Source: JANQPA01 sp964628385
Lineage (GTDB): Bacteria; Bacteroidota; Bacteroidia; Chitinophagales; Saprospiraceae
DNA length: 64,000 nt
Direction of reading: 5' to 3'
NCBI GenBank assembly: GCA_964628385.1
Contig: CAZVOD010000010.1
Location: 1-64,000 of the forward strand
Positions 1 to 9,028 of this stretch are shown here, in pieces. Made by a program: the position numbers and the translations under genes. The notes below the pieces were generated by a model that was not told where the DNA came from, made no database searches, and saw only the letters and a list, made by a program, of their open reading frames with translations. How positions within the stretch are numbered: the stretch's first letter is position 1; each line of letters begins with the position of its first letter.

Positions 1-180
1 GTAGTTCTTTTCAAGAGGAAAAAATAATGCGCTATGACATTTCGGAACTTTTGTAAAGCCTGGATACTACCGTGTTTTTAGTGGATCCACCAAAAGTGGT
101 GATTTTGAAATTTCACCATTTTTGATGATTGTTATTTTCATGGTTCTTGCTTATTTTTAAGAATGATAAAATAGGAGTTG

Positions 181-360
181 TGTTATAAAATGTATGATAA
201 CCTGGTCCTATTGCCCTTAACAGGGCAATAGGACCAGGTAGAATAAGATTGTAGTTGTGTTCCAGCGTACTCCTCGGCACGCTCTTAATTGCTTTATTAT
301 TCTCTACCCACATTCTGACCCTAACGGATCAGGACAATAGTCATCCTACATTTTATAACA
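181..360. repeat. Inverted-repeat-bounded non-coding element
   Basis: The segment is bounded by matching inverted ends: TGTTATAAAATGT at 181-193 and its reverse complement at 348-360, with the match continuing a few bases inward after one mismatch. It contains a perfect 18-bp-stem hairpin at 200-239. No credible protein is encoded. It resembles a small non-autonomous mobile element (MITE-like), but no target-site duplication is clear and only one copy was seen here. Confidence 0.4.
200..239. other. Perfect long hairpin
   Basis: Arms of 18 bp (starting ACCTGGTCCTATTGCCCT) pair perfectly around a four-base TAAC loop. There is no T-tract on the plus side and only AT-rich sequence on the minus side, so it is not a standard terminator. 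It sits inside the inverted-repeat element at 181-360. Bases 361-524 hold nothing else recognisable. Confidence 0.6.
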
Positions 361-524
361 TGATCCAAATAGGCAATTATTTTATTTAAAACCCTTATCA
401 GCTTTTATCAATATTTTCCTGACGAACAATTAACAATAAAATCGAATGGGGAAATGGTGAAAGAGTGTAAATTAGATTATAATTAAACGCTTTCAAACAT
501 GAAAAGGAGGTTCACGTTAATAAA

Positions 525-710
525 AGACTTGTTTCGCAGGAATCAAAATAGGTTGAAATTGTTTCTTTTTCTACCACACTGTGCCTTTTATCAGTCGCTT
601 AGCGCTGCTAGGCTCAGAAGGGAACCCTGCCCTTCTTCGCTCAAAAAGCCTTCGTGTGGAAAAAAAAACAATTCAATTTCACCACTATTCTACTCTCGCG
701 AAACAAATCT
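525..710. repeat. MITE-like element, family A, copy 1
   Basis: The left end AGACTTGTTTCGC (525-537) and right end GCGAAACAAATCT (698-710) are 13-bp terminal inverted repeats with one mismatch. Blocks inside, such as AATAGGTTGAAATTG and CACTGTGCCTTTTATCAGTCGC, recur with small changes in the copy at 63504-63733. The plus strand happens to be open from 499 into the downstream lipoprotein gene, but that extension is repeat-derived. The right end abuts the start codon of the efflux adaptor, so the element may carry its promoter or leader. Confidence 0.6.
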
Positions 711-714
711 AAAG

Positions 715-1806
715 ATGGTCACACACTGTTATTATTTGGGGTTTATTTTATTACTGTTGCAGTCTTGTGATACTGGTGTGGCGCCGGAGGATGAAAAAGA
801 AGCGGAGGCTATTCAGGCCGTGGAGAGCAAAGATGTAAAACCTCCAGAAGTAGCCACTACAACAGCCGAGCAGGCTCCTTTTCCTATTAAAACCATCACT
901 ACCGGGAAGCTTACTTCGGGTCAACAGGCAGAATTAAAGTTTCAGACTAGCGGATTGATAGAGTTGCTGCCAATCAGGGAAGGGGATTATGTAAAAAAAG
1001 GCAATCTAATAGCCGCGTTGGATGATACATTGCTTCAATTTCAGGTCAAACAAGCCTACCTGGCACTGGAAGATGCTATTTCAAAAAAGCAGGATGGATT
1101 AGTAGCTAACGGAGGAACAGCCGGCGTGGACAGCTCTGTGAGCGAAAAGAAACTGGAGATCATCAATATGATGTCTGGCTACAATAAAGCCTTATTTCAG
1201 ATTGATCAGGCCAGCTACGAGCTAGGAAGGGCCAAAGTTTATGCGCCCTTTAACGGTCTGATTGCCGAGCTTGAAGTCGATCAATACCAAACAGTAAATG
1301 CCGGAGAAAAGATTTGCCGATTAGTAGATCCTGCCGCTTTTGAGGTTAGCTTCCAATTACTGGAGCAAGAAGCAATACGCATCAAGCGTGGGCAGCAAGT
1401 TGAAGTGCGTCCGGTTTCTAATCCTAAGCTGGCTATCCCTGCCAGTGTTACGACTATCAACCCTATTGTTAATGAACAGGGACTGGTGCGTATTGCAGCG
1501 CGCTTAAAACGCATTCCTTCCAATAGTTTGTTTGAGGGGATGAATGTGGAGGTGATCATTCGCAAGCAGATTCCCGACCAGATAGTTATTCCTAAATCGG
1601 CACTGGTATTGCGTTCAGGTAAAGCTGTTGTTTTTACTTACGACCCGCCGTCTCAGTTAGCTAAATGGAACTACGTAACAGTAGCCTACGAAAACGATGA
1701 ATCCATCGCGGTAAGTGAGGGCATAAATAAGGGGGATTTAGTCATCTATGAAGGCAGTTTGAATTTATCGCACGATGCCAGAGTGAAGGTCAGTAAACAG
1801 ATGTAG
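715..1806 (+). CDS. RND efflux periplasmic adaptor (HlyD/MFP family lipoprotein)
   Basis: This is a membrane-fusion protein linking an inner-membrane RND pump to an outer-membrane channel. From the ATG at 715 it is 363 residues and begins with a lipoprotein signal ending LLLLQSC, predicting a lipid-anchored periplasmic protein. Next come a biotinyl-lipoyl-like half-motif (LLPIREGDYVKKGNLIAALDD), an alpha-hairpin (about 105-160), the second lipoyl half (YAPFNGLIAELEVDQYQTVNAGE), and beta-barrel and membrane-proximal domains to the end. An upstream in-frame ATG at 499 was rejected because the extra 72 codons lie in a dispersed repeat and would bury the signal peptide. The RND permease follows 60 bp downstream. 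No TolC-like gene is adjacent. Substrate unknown. Confidence 0.88.
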   Translation: MVTHCYYLGFILLLLQSCDTGVAPEDEKEAEAIQAVESKDVKPPEVATTTAEQAPFPIKTITTGKLTSGQQAELKFQTSGLIELLPIREGDYVKKGNLIAALDDTLLQFQVKQAYLALEDAISKKQDGLVANGGTAGVDSSVSEKKLEIINMMSGYNKALFQIDQASYELGRAKVYAPFNGLIAELEVDQYQTVNAGEKICRLVDPAAFEVSFQLLEQEAIRIKRGQQVEVRPVSNPKLAIPASVTTINPIVNEQGLVRIAARLKRIPSNSLFEGMNVEVIIRKQIPDQIVIPKSALVLRSGKAVVFTYDPPSQLAKWNYVTVAYENDESIAVSEGINKGDLVIYEGSLNLSHDARVKVSKQM

Positions 1807-1811
1807 CTGCT

Positions 1812-1837
1812 AAAAGCAAATTCCAGACACGCTCTTA
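1812..1837 (+). repeat. Short dispersed repeat, copy 1
   Basis: A 26-bp sequence ending ACACGCTCTTA, with one mismatch to 40675-40700. It ends 29 bp before the RND permease start; the other copy ends 25 bp before the CHAT gene start. Shorter matches to its ACGCTCTTA core occur near 279 and 57024. It may be the conserved end of a larger eroded element or a promoter-related signal. Confidence 0.5.
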
Positions 1838-1866
1838 TTTAAAGGCAGATAAGACAAAGTAAATAT

Positions 1867-4800
1867 ATGTTGCAATTTTTAGTACAACGGCCGGTAGCCG
1901 TACTGATGAGTTTTTTGGGGGCCATAACGCTGGGGCTGATTGTATGGCAACAATTACCTATTTCTCTTCTGCCTAATGTACCCATTCCGCGTATTAGCGT
2001 GCAGGTTGCTTATCCCAATACCGGGCCGGAGGAGATGGAACGCGCGATAACGGAACCACTGCGGAATCAATTATTACAATTGTCCAACCTAAAGCAGTTA
2101 AACAGTGAAAGCCGCAGTGACAAGGCTCTGCTAGAGCTTATTTTTGATTTTAATACTAATACAGAATTGGCATTCATTGAGGCCAACGAGAAGATTGATC
2201 AGGCGATGCGCCGCTTACCTCGAGATATAGAACGGCCGCGAGTAATCAAAGCCAATGTTGCAGATATACCGGTGATGGAACTCAGCGTTATTCCGGGGCG
2301 CCTAAAAGAGCTTAGTGGTCAGGCCAGGGCACAATACCTCCTGGAATTCAGCGATTTTTGTAAGCGGATACTCAAGCGGCGGATAGAACAGCTGGATGAA
2401 ATCGCCTTTGTAGACCTCAGCGGTTGGAGCGCTCCTCAGATCAAGCTCCTACCTAAACCAAAGGTTATGCAAAGCCTGGGCCTGAATGAACAACGGCTTG
2501 CCGATATCATCAAAGAAAACAATACGGACCTGGGGAGTATTATCGTTAAGGATGGGCATTATCAGTTCAATTTATCTGTTACCTCTAGTCTTGACAGTAA
2601 AGACGATATAGAACAATTATACTTCACTCATGAAGGAAAACTCTTTCAAATCAAAGACATAGCCAGGGTAGAACTGATCACGGCGCCAGCCAGGGGGAGG
2701 CATTTGCTAGACGAACAACCGGCGGTCCTGTTTACCTTGAGAAAGCAGTCCAATGCTCGCCTTTTTGATTTAAAGAAAAATTTCGAAACGCTCCTCGCTT
2801 CTTTCAGAGAAGATTACCCTGAATTAGATTTTGTTGTTAATAATGACCAAACCAAGCTACTGCAGGTATCTATCGATAACCTGGTGAGCAGTTTGTACTA
2901 CGGAGCGTTCTTCGCTTTTATCGTGTTATTTTTATTTTTCAGAGAATGGCAGGCTCCTGTACTGATTGCTATAGCTGTACCTCTGGCCTTGATTATAGCG
3001 CTTTTAGGCTTTTATTTGCTAGATTTATCGATCAATACCATTTCTCTTTCCGGGCTTATTTTGGGCGTAGGCCTGATGATTGATAATTCAATAATTGTAA
3101 TTGAGAATATACGGCAGCAGAGGAGACTGGGCTACCCGCTTACAGAAGCTTGTTATAGGGGAGGCAATGAAGTAATCAGGCCTTTGCTGAGTTCGGCGTT
3201 AACGACCTGTGCTGTGTTTTTTCCACTTATTTTTATCAGTGGTTTGGCAGGTGCGCTCTTTTATGATCAGGCCATTTCGATTTCTATAGCGCTGGCAGCC
3301 TCTTTGATTGTTGCCTTTATTTTGCTACCTACTTTGAGTCGCCTGGTAGAACGGAAGAAAAAGATAGAAGGAGTATCAGAAGAAATCTGGATACAGCGGT
3401 CTGCCGATAGCTGGTTTGCCCGGTCGGTCAACCCGGTAATACGTTATCCCTGGTTGTCGATAGGCTTATTTTTAGGCATTATGGGCATAGGCTATTATAT
3501 TCAGCAATTTCTACCCCGGGAAGTATTTCCAAAGATCAGCCGGGAGGGTAATGTGGCCACTATTAATTGGAACGAACCCATACAGTTAGAAGAGAACGAA
3601 CTGCGGGTCAATCAATTGCTGGATTATTTGGAAGGGCAATACGACCGCTCCAGCAGTTTGGTGGGAGAATTGCAGTTTCTGCTGGCTTCGGATGAGCAGG
3701 ATTTGAATGAGGCAAAAGTATTGCTATTCACCACCGACGAAGCACAACGGCTTCAGCTGAAGCAGGCCGCTGAGCAGTGGTTAGCCAGGAATTATCCGGT
3801 TGCTCAGTTTAAGGTTTTACCCATAAAAAATTTGTTTGATGAAATATTTACCGGCCCCAATCCACAGTTAATTATGCATGTTCGATCGGTACAAACCGCT
3901 TCCGTACCCAGCCTGAAAGAACTCACCGGCCTCCTTTCCTGGTTAGAAGAACAACAAATCATTCATACTACTGCTACCCGCCAGGTGAAATTTGATATAC
4001 GGATACTCAAATCTCAGGCACTGTTATACGATATTCCTATCAATTCAATATATATCAAGCTGCGTACCCTTTTTAATGAATACAACATCGGAGAGCTTAA
4101 TACTTCTGCTGATCTCATCCCTATTATCATTGGTAATCCGCAGATGGACTTTCGCGCGCTGATCGATAATACATTGCTAAGCAATCGGAAAGGGGATAAA
4201 GTGCCGCTAGGGGAGATGGTACATATTGTTCAGGAAGAAGCCTTTAAGGTAATTCACGCCAATGCGAGCGGTGCGGCTTTTGATATTGTTTTTCCCGATG
4301 CCGACGAAGAGCTGCTGCAGCGCCTAAAAGATAAGCTCCGCTCCGAACCGGGCCTGGATGGGCGGTTTTCAGGCCAGTTATTTACGGATCAGGAAAGTAT
4401 TTATGAATTGTTGGTGATCCTGCTGGTGTCTATCATATTGTTGTATCTTATCCTGGCGGCTCAGTTTGAGTCTTTGTTGCAACCATTTATTGTCATGCTG
4501 GCAGTGCCGGTAGGGCTAAGTGGAGCTATTGCTGTGCTCAGTATCAGCGGAGAATCCCTTAACCTGATAGCCATCATCGGGATGATCGTCATGTCGGGCA
4601 TCGTAGTCAATGACGCTATTCTGAAAGTGGATATGATGAACAAACTCTACGGTAAATACAGGCTCGCTGAGGCCATTCACGGAGCTGGACAGCGTCGCCT
4701 GCGTCCCATCCTCATGACTTCACTGACTACTATCCTGGCTCTGCTGCCTATTATTTTTTCTGCCGGCCTGGGAGCAGAACTGCAACGTCCCCTAGCCTTT

Positions 4801-4917
4801 GCTGTCATCGGCGGCTTGTGCATGGGGACCATCGCCAGTCTGTATTTCATTCCGGCACTTTATATTACTCTTGTAGGTCGGCGCAAGGAAAAAAATCATC
4901 AGCGCTCAGCTATTTGA
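1867..4917 (+). CDS. RND family efflux permease (AcrB/hydrophobe-exporter type)
   Basis: A 1016-residue inner-membrane proton-driven exporter of normal RND length. TM1 is in the first 30 residues, followed by a periplasmic loop, the TM2-TM6 cluster with GLMIDNSIIVIENI in TM4, a second periplasmic loop (about 550-860), and TM8-TM12 with the IVVNDAIL motif in TM10. TM4 carries one acidic residue (Asp-Asn) where AcrB has Asp-Asp, so proton relay is probably through the single Asp. It follows the adaptor by 60 bp in one operon. The substrate (drug, detergent, lipid or metal) cannot be read from the sequence; the heavy-metal CusA signature is absent. Confidence 0.9.
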   Translation: MLQFLVQRPVAVLMSFLGAITLGLIVWQQLPISLLPNVPIPRISVQVAYPNTGPEEMERAITEPLRNQLLQLSNLKQLNSESRSDKALLELIFDFNTNTELAFIEANEKIDQAMRRLPRDIERPRVIKANVADIPVMELSVIPGRLKELSGQARAQYLLEFSDFCKRILKRRIEQLDEIAFVDLSGWSAPQIKLLPKPKVMQSLGLNEQRLADIIKENNTDLGSIIVKDGHYQFNLSVTSSLDSKDDIEQLYFTHEGKLFQIKDIARVELITAPARGRHLLDEQPAVLFTLRKQSNARLFDLKKNFETLLASFREDYPELDFVVNNDQTKLLQVSIDNLVSSLYYGAFFAFIVLFLFFREWQAPVLIAIAVPLALIIALLGFYLLDLSINTISLSGLILGVGLMIDNSIIVIENIRQQRRLGYPLTEACYRGGNEVIRPLLSSALTTCAVFFPLIFISGLAGALFYDQAISISIALAASLIVAFILLPTLSRLVERKKKIEGVSEEIWIQRSADSWFARSVNPVIRYPWLSIGLFLGIMGIGYYIQQFLPREVFPKISREGNVATINWNEPIQLEENELRVNQLLDYLEGQYDRSSSLVGELQFLLASDEQDLNEAKVLLFTTDEAQRLQLKQAAEQWLARNYPVAQFKVLPIKNLFDEIFTGPNPQLIMHVRSVQTASVPSLKELTGLLSWLEEQQIIHTTATRQVKFDIRILKSQALLYDIPINSIYIKLRTLFNEYNIGELNTSADLIPIIIGNPQMDFRALIDNTLLSNRKGDKVPLGEMVHIVQEEAFKVIHANASGAAFDIVFPDADEELLQRLKDKLRSEPGLDGRFSGQLFTDQESIYELLVILLVSIILLYLILAAQFESLLQPFIVMLAVPVGLSGAIAVLSISGESLNLIAIIGMIVMSGIVVNDAILKVDMMNKLYGKYRLAEAIHGAGQRRLRPILMTSLTTILALLPIIFSAGLGAELQRPLAFAVIGGLCMGTIASLYFIPALYITLVGRRKEKNHQRSAI

Positions 4918-5128
4918 CATCAAGATGCTACTGTATCTATGCTCAATCGTTGATTGCGTTTCTTGCACTACCGCTTTTCCAAATTTGTTACTATCTTGGC
5001 TTTTCAGAACAAAAAAAACGGTCAATCGTGCAAAAATAGTAATTTATCAGGCTTGTTTGGCAGGCCGGGTAAAAGATACACTGCACCTTTAAATTATCAT
5101 CAAAACATACTCAACTCAATTTTGTACC

Positions 5129-7831
5129 ATGAACGTACAATTCAGAATACGCTACCGTACGACTTATGGGGAACAACTTCTTGTTTGCGGTGATCATCCC
5201 GCGCTAGGCAATTTTGATATTGATAAAGCCCTGCCCCTCAATTACTACAATACCCAGGAATGGCGCCTCGACCTGGACCTGGACCTGGAATCAGGACAAA
5301 AGCTCGTCTATTATTATTTTTTGAAAAATGAAAATAATGGGGTTGTTTTACAAGAATGGAAGAAGCGCCAGGTCTTGATCTCCCGGTCTAATCAGGAGGC
5401 TATTAGTTTGCTCGATGTATGGAGTGATCCGGGGCTTATAGACTACGCTTTTGATACTGAGCCTTTCGAGGTACTGGCTCCTTCAACTCCACGGGAAAAA
5501 TTGGACGGGGAGCAAGATTACAATCTCATTTTTGAAATATTCGCACCCTTAATTAACGATAATCAGGTGCTTTGTCTGTTGGGCTCATGCGAGGAATTAC
5601 GCTATTGGGATACCAGCAATCCTGTTTTATTAAAGCATATTGGCAAAAATCGGTGGCAGGCCCATCTCAAGGTGAAGGCGCTGAATGGCCGCCTGGAATA
5701 TAAATATGGTTTATACGACAAGCAGCAAAAGAACTTTGTAGGGTACGAGCAAGGAGAGAACCGTGTAGTCGAGTTTGATGAGCTGCCGGTTGGCCATGTT
5801 CTTAAAGTTACGGATGAGAAGTTTGGCCGCCCTATGGATGGGGCTTGGAGAGGTACTGGTGTAGCCGTTCCGGTTTTTTCTATTCGCACTCAAAATGGTA
5901 TGGGCGTAGGAGAATTTTCCGATCTCAAATTGCTGGCAGATTGGTCAGTAGAAGCAGGAATGCAAATGATACAAATTCTTCCCATCAATGATACTACGGC
6001 TACCATGAGTTGGGAAGATTCCTATCCTTATGCAGCGATTTCTGTCTTTGCGCTACATCCTCTGTATCTTAATGTGGATCAGCTGCCTCACGCGGATGAG
6101 GTGGAAATACAATCTTACATTCAGGAAAAGAAAAAACAGCTTAATGCTTCTTCGAGCGTTGATTACGAGCGGGTAGTACTTACTAAATGGGAAATCATTG
6201 AGCATATTTTCAGTAAATATGCAGAAGAACTGATGGAAGATGAAGCGTTCCATCAATATGTTGATGAGCACAAATGCTGGTTGGTACCTTATGCCGCTTT
6301 TTGCTACCTGAGAGAGCGGTATCAAACTGCTGATTTTTCCAAATGGGGAGATTTTGCCACTTTTGATGCGTCTAAAGTCAGAGAGTTGACCCACCCTGAT
6401 CAGTCTTATTATAAGGATATCGCTATTCATTATTATGTGCAGTACGAGTTGCACCGGCAGCTCAAAGACGCTGTAGATTATATCCACGATAAAGGGTTGG
6501 TATTAAAGGGAGATTTGCCAATTGGTATTTTCCGTCATAGTGTCGATGCCTGGGTTGCCCCAGACCTGTATCATATGAATATGCAGGCCGGAGCACCACC
6601 GGATGATTTTTCGAGAAAAGGTCAAAATTGGGGCTTTCCTACCTACAACTGGGATAAGATGGCCGAAGACAATTACAGCTGGTGGAAAAACCGCTTTAGC
6701 CACCTGTCTATTTATTTTGATTTGTTCAGGATCGATCATATCCTTGGCTTTTTCCGGATTTGGCAAGTTCCTATGGGAGCCGTGGAAGGGCTTATGGGCT
6801 TCTTTGATCCGGCGCTACCCATTCATCGGGCCGAGTTTTCTAGCCGTGGCATTTACTTTGATTATGATCGCTTTTGTAAGCCACTGATCAATGATAAAAT
6901 CCTGGAATCTACTTTCGGAGAGCAGACTGCAGAAGTCAAGTCGACTTTCCTGGAGCTTAAACCGGATACTGCCGGTTTGTATCAGTTTAAAGCATCATTT
7001 GATACACAAAAAAAGGTAGAAGCTTATTTTAGGAAACTGAACCCTTCAGAGGCTCAGATAGAGCTACGAGATAAATTGTATGAACTACAATCTAATTTCT
7101 TGTTTATTGAGGAGCCCGGTTCTGAAGCTGCACTTTTTCACCCCAGGAGTTTATTCAAATATACGAGCTCTTTTCAGTGGATGCCGCCTGATCAGCAGAA
7201 TAAACTGCAGGAACTTTATAACGATTATTTCTACAGCAGGCAGGAGGAGTTTTGGAGAGTTCATGGCATGAAGAAACTTCCAGCCATGAAGGCCGCCACT
7301 AATATGCTGATTTGTGGGGAAGACCTCGGAATGGTTCCTAAAGTAGTGCCGGAAGTCATGGAAGAGCTTGGAATACTTAGCCTGGAAGTACAACGGATGC
7401 CCAAAAAGCTGGGAGCAACGTTTTTTCATCCTAAAAATGCACCCTATTTATCCGTGGTGACACCATCCTCCCATGATACTTCTACGATCAGAGGTTGGTG
7501 GGAAGAAGATCGGCAGCTTATTCAGCAGTTTTATAACCAGATGCTGGGACATACAGGGCCGGCGCCAACTACCTGTACAACGGAAATTGTGACTGGAGTA
7601 ATCCGCCAACACTTGCATTCTCCTGCCATGTGGGCCGTTTTTCCAATACAGGATTTTCTGGGGATGAATGAGGAACTGCGCCACCCTGATGTGGACGCGG
7701 AGCGGATCAATATCCCTGCAGTTGTACCGCATTATTGGAAATACAGGATGCATATAGACCTGGAAACGTTAGTTCAGGAAGAAGCTTTCAATAAACAACT
7801 GAAGCAGTACGTCTGGTATTCCGGCAGATAG
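5129..7831 (+). CDS. malQ: 4-alpha-glucanotransferase (amylomaltase, GH77) with N-terminal starch-binding domains
   Basis: Transfers alpha-1,4-glucan segments between maltooligosaccharides in glycogen and maltodextrin metabolism. The 900-residue protein starts with two CBM20-like domains (about 1-115 and 130-235), then the GH77 barrel from RGTGVAVPVFS. The likely nucleophile is Asp536 in FRIDHILGFF and the acid/base Glu731 in ICGEDLG, with the PSSHDTSTIRGWW motif following. An insertion in the catalytic domain (about 300-420) gives a length well beyond the roughly 500 residues of Thermus amylomaltase and like plant DPE2-type enzymes. No signal peptide is seen, so it is cytoplasmic. It appears monocistronic. 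Bases 4918-5128 upstream hold no gene. Confidence 0.93.
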   Translation: MNVQFRIRYRTTYGEQLLVCGDHPALGNFDIDKALPLNYYNTQEWRLDLDLDLESGQKLVYYYFLKNENNGVVLQEWKKRQVLISRSNQEAISLLDVWSDPGLIDYAFDTEPFEVLAPSTPREKLDGEQDYNLIFEIFAPLINDNQVLCLLGSCEELRYWDTSNPVLLKHIGKNRWQAHLKVKALNGRLEYKYGLYDKQQKNFVGYEQGENRVVEFDELPVGHVLKVTDEKFGRPMDGAWRGTGVAVPVFSIRTQNGMGVGEFSDLKLLADWSVEAGMQMIQILPINDTTATMSWEDSYPYAAISVFALHPLYLNVDQLPHADEVEIQSYIQEKKKQLNASSSVDYERVVLTKWEIIEHIFSKYAEELMEDEAFHQYVDEHKCWLVPYAAFCYLRERYQTADFSKWGDFATFDASKVRELTHPDQSYYKDIAIHYYVQYELHRQLKDAVDYIHDKGLVLKGDLPIGIFRHSVDAWVAPDLYHMNMQAGAPPDDFSRKGQNWGFPTYNWDKMAEDNYSWWKNRFSHLSIYFDLFRIDHILGFFRIWQVPMGAVEGLMGFFDPALPIHRAEFSSRGIYFDYDRFCKPLINDKILESTFGEQTAEVKSTFLELKPDTAGLYQFKASFDTQKKVEAYFRKLNPSEAQIELRDKLYELQSNFLFIEEPGSEAALFHPRSLFKYTSSFQWMPPDQQNKLQELYNDYFYSRQEEFWRVHGMKKLPAMKAATNMLICGEDLGMVPKVVPEVMEELGILSLEVQRMPKKLGATFFHPKNAPYLSVVTPSSHDTSTIRGWWEEDRQLIQQFYNQMLGHTGPAPTTCTTEIVTGVIRQHLHSPAMWAVFPIQDFLGMNEELRHPDVDAERINIPAVVPHYWKYRMHIDLETLVQEEAFNKQLKQYVWYSGR

Positions 7832-7843
7832 ATACTTAAAAAA

Positions 7844-7875
7844 AATCAGCTGGAAAGTAAGCTTTCCAGCTGATT
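7844..7875 (-). terminator. Intrinsic terminator for the lipocalin-like gene
   Basis: A perfect 14-bp stem (AATCAGCTGGAAAG, loop TAAG) lies between the convergent malQ and the minus-strand gene ending at 7913. Read on the minus strand it is followed by a run of eight T, the classic intrinsic terminator layout. Confidence 0.8.
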
Positions 7876-7912
7876 AAACTGACGTTCTGATAATGCCGTA
7901 ATAAATCTACTA

Positions 7913-8743
7913 TTAGATCTTATTAAAGAAGAAATACTTTTTGCTGGTAGAATAGCTCTTGCCAATGATTGCAAGAGGCTGCTCCAATACCATTTCATCG
8001 TACTTTAAGTATTTGATCTTTACAGCCTGAGTAACAGATGCTCCGTCGTCGTCAGTGCAAGTCAGGTAAATATATTGTCCATCTTTTGAAAGCTCCCATT
8101 TTCCGTATTCTTCAAAACTGGTACTTTCCTGGCTGATAATTGCTTTGGTGAAATTGCCATTGTCTCCAAACCGGATTCTTACTCGCACTCCTTCCAGCGA
8201 TACATTAGGAATTTCAGGATTCCCCAATGCCTTCAACTGGATTTGGGACAATACATTTTCCCATTCTCCTTTCAGACTAGACCTCAAGGCTTCAAGTTCG
8301 TCGTTTTCTATTGGTGCATTGAACTCAAAGTGCTGTGTAGCGCCATCAGCCTTTAGAGCAATACCTGAACAGTTGGGAGTGATTTCGAAGCGATGAGCTT
8401 GCCCACTTTGATTGTTTAACCAAAGGTTCAGCACAGTGTCTTTACGTTCAATGGTCCACTGATATCGTTCCTTTTTGTAGGTCTTATGTTTGGCTTTTTT
8501 CAACCATTCTACCTCGCCAGAGGTTTCAAAACGTAGAGACTCCTCAACAAATTCATTGTCGGTGGTTTCCATCCACAAACCATTAGTGAGGTCTTGCTCC
8601 AGTTGTTCGGTTAGCGGCAAAGACGGGTCAATGTCCTTGTAATTATCGCGACAACGAAAACTGTCGTTGCTCGCAAGTTGGCCAGCGAAGCTTATCGAAG
8701 CCGTAAGCCAGCAAATACAGGTTGTCAGGGTCAATAACTTCAT
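7913..8743 (-). CDS. Secreted protein of unknown function, possibly lipocalin-like
   Basis: A 276-residue protein with a clear N-terminal signal peptide (cleavage near SFAGQLAS), so exported to the periplasm or beyond. Two similar halves can be seen. Each has a G-x-W segment early (NGLWMETTDNEF; KGEWENVLSQI) and later beta-rich strands such as YQWTIERKDTVLNLW and GKWELSKDGQYIYLTC, the pattern of Bacteroidetes lipocalin-like domains. There are no catalytic motifs. It is monocistronic, convergent with malQ across a strong terminator and divergent from recO. The fold is an inference from the GxW and strand pattern. Confidence 0.65.
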   Translation of the reverse strand: MKLLTLTTCICWLTASISFAGQLASNDSFRCRDNYKDIDPSLPLTEQLEQDLTNGLWMETTDNEFVEESLRFETSGEVEWLKKAKHKTYKKERYQWTIERKDTVLNLWLNNQSGQAHRFEITPNCSGIALKADGATQHFEFNAPIENDELEALRSSLKGEWENVLSQIQLKALGNPEIPNVSLEGVRVRIRFGDNGNFTKAIISQESTSFEEYGKWELSKDGQYIYLTCTDDDGASVTQAVKIKYLKYDEMVLEQPLAIIGKSYSTSKKYFFFNKI

Positions 8744-9028
8744 TGATTTTTGATTTTCAGTCGGGTATTTTGATTAATAGTTCTCAACTGTAATGAAAAC
8801 AACAATAGATGGCAATTATTATAAATTCATTTAAAAATCTATGTTAACTTTAAATGAATATTTATTTTCTGTTTTTCAATAATCTTGTTGCTTGTTGTCT
8901 TCACTTTGATAGACCGCTAAATACTTAAAAGGTTGCAGTAAAACCAAATTTTTTTCTGCAAACAAGTGTTAAATCTTTATGAAAGCAAATAAAATATCGT
9001 AAACGATATTTTAAGAACATTTAGAAAT
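8744..9028. promoter_or_regulatory. Divergent intergenic region with two perfect palindromes
   Basis: This 285-bp AT-rich spacer separates the secreted protein gene (minus) from recO (plus). Two strong inverted repeats are visible: ATTCATTTAAA at 8825-8835 with its complement at 8849-8859, and AAAATATCGT at 8991-9000 with ACGATATTTT at 9003-9012, ending 16 bp before the recO ATG. They could be operators or leader hairpins. No small gene was found. Confidence 0.45.

Noticed and set aside
499..714. N-terminal extension of the efflux adaptor from an ATG at 499
   Set aside because: The sequence is a dispersed repeat and the extension would hide the lipoprotein signal that starts at 715.
5270..5292. 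Short triplicated CTGGAC-type repeat in malQ
   Set aside because: It simply encodes an Asp-Leu run in a loop of the starch-binding domain.
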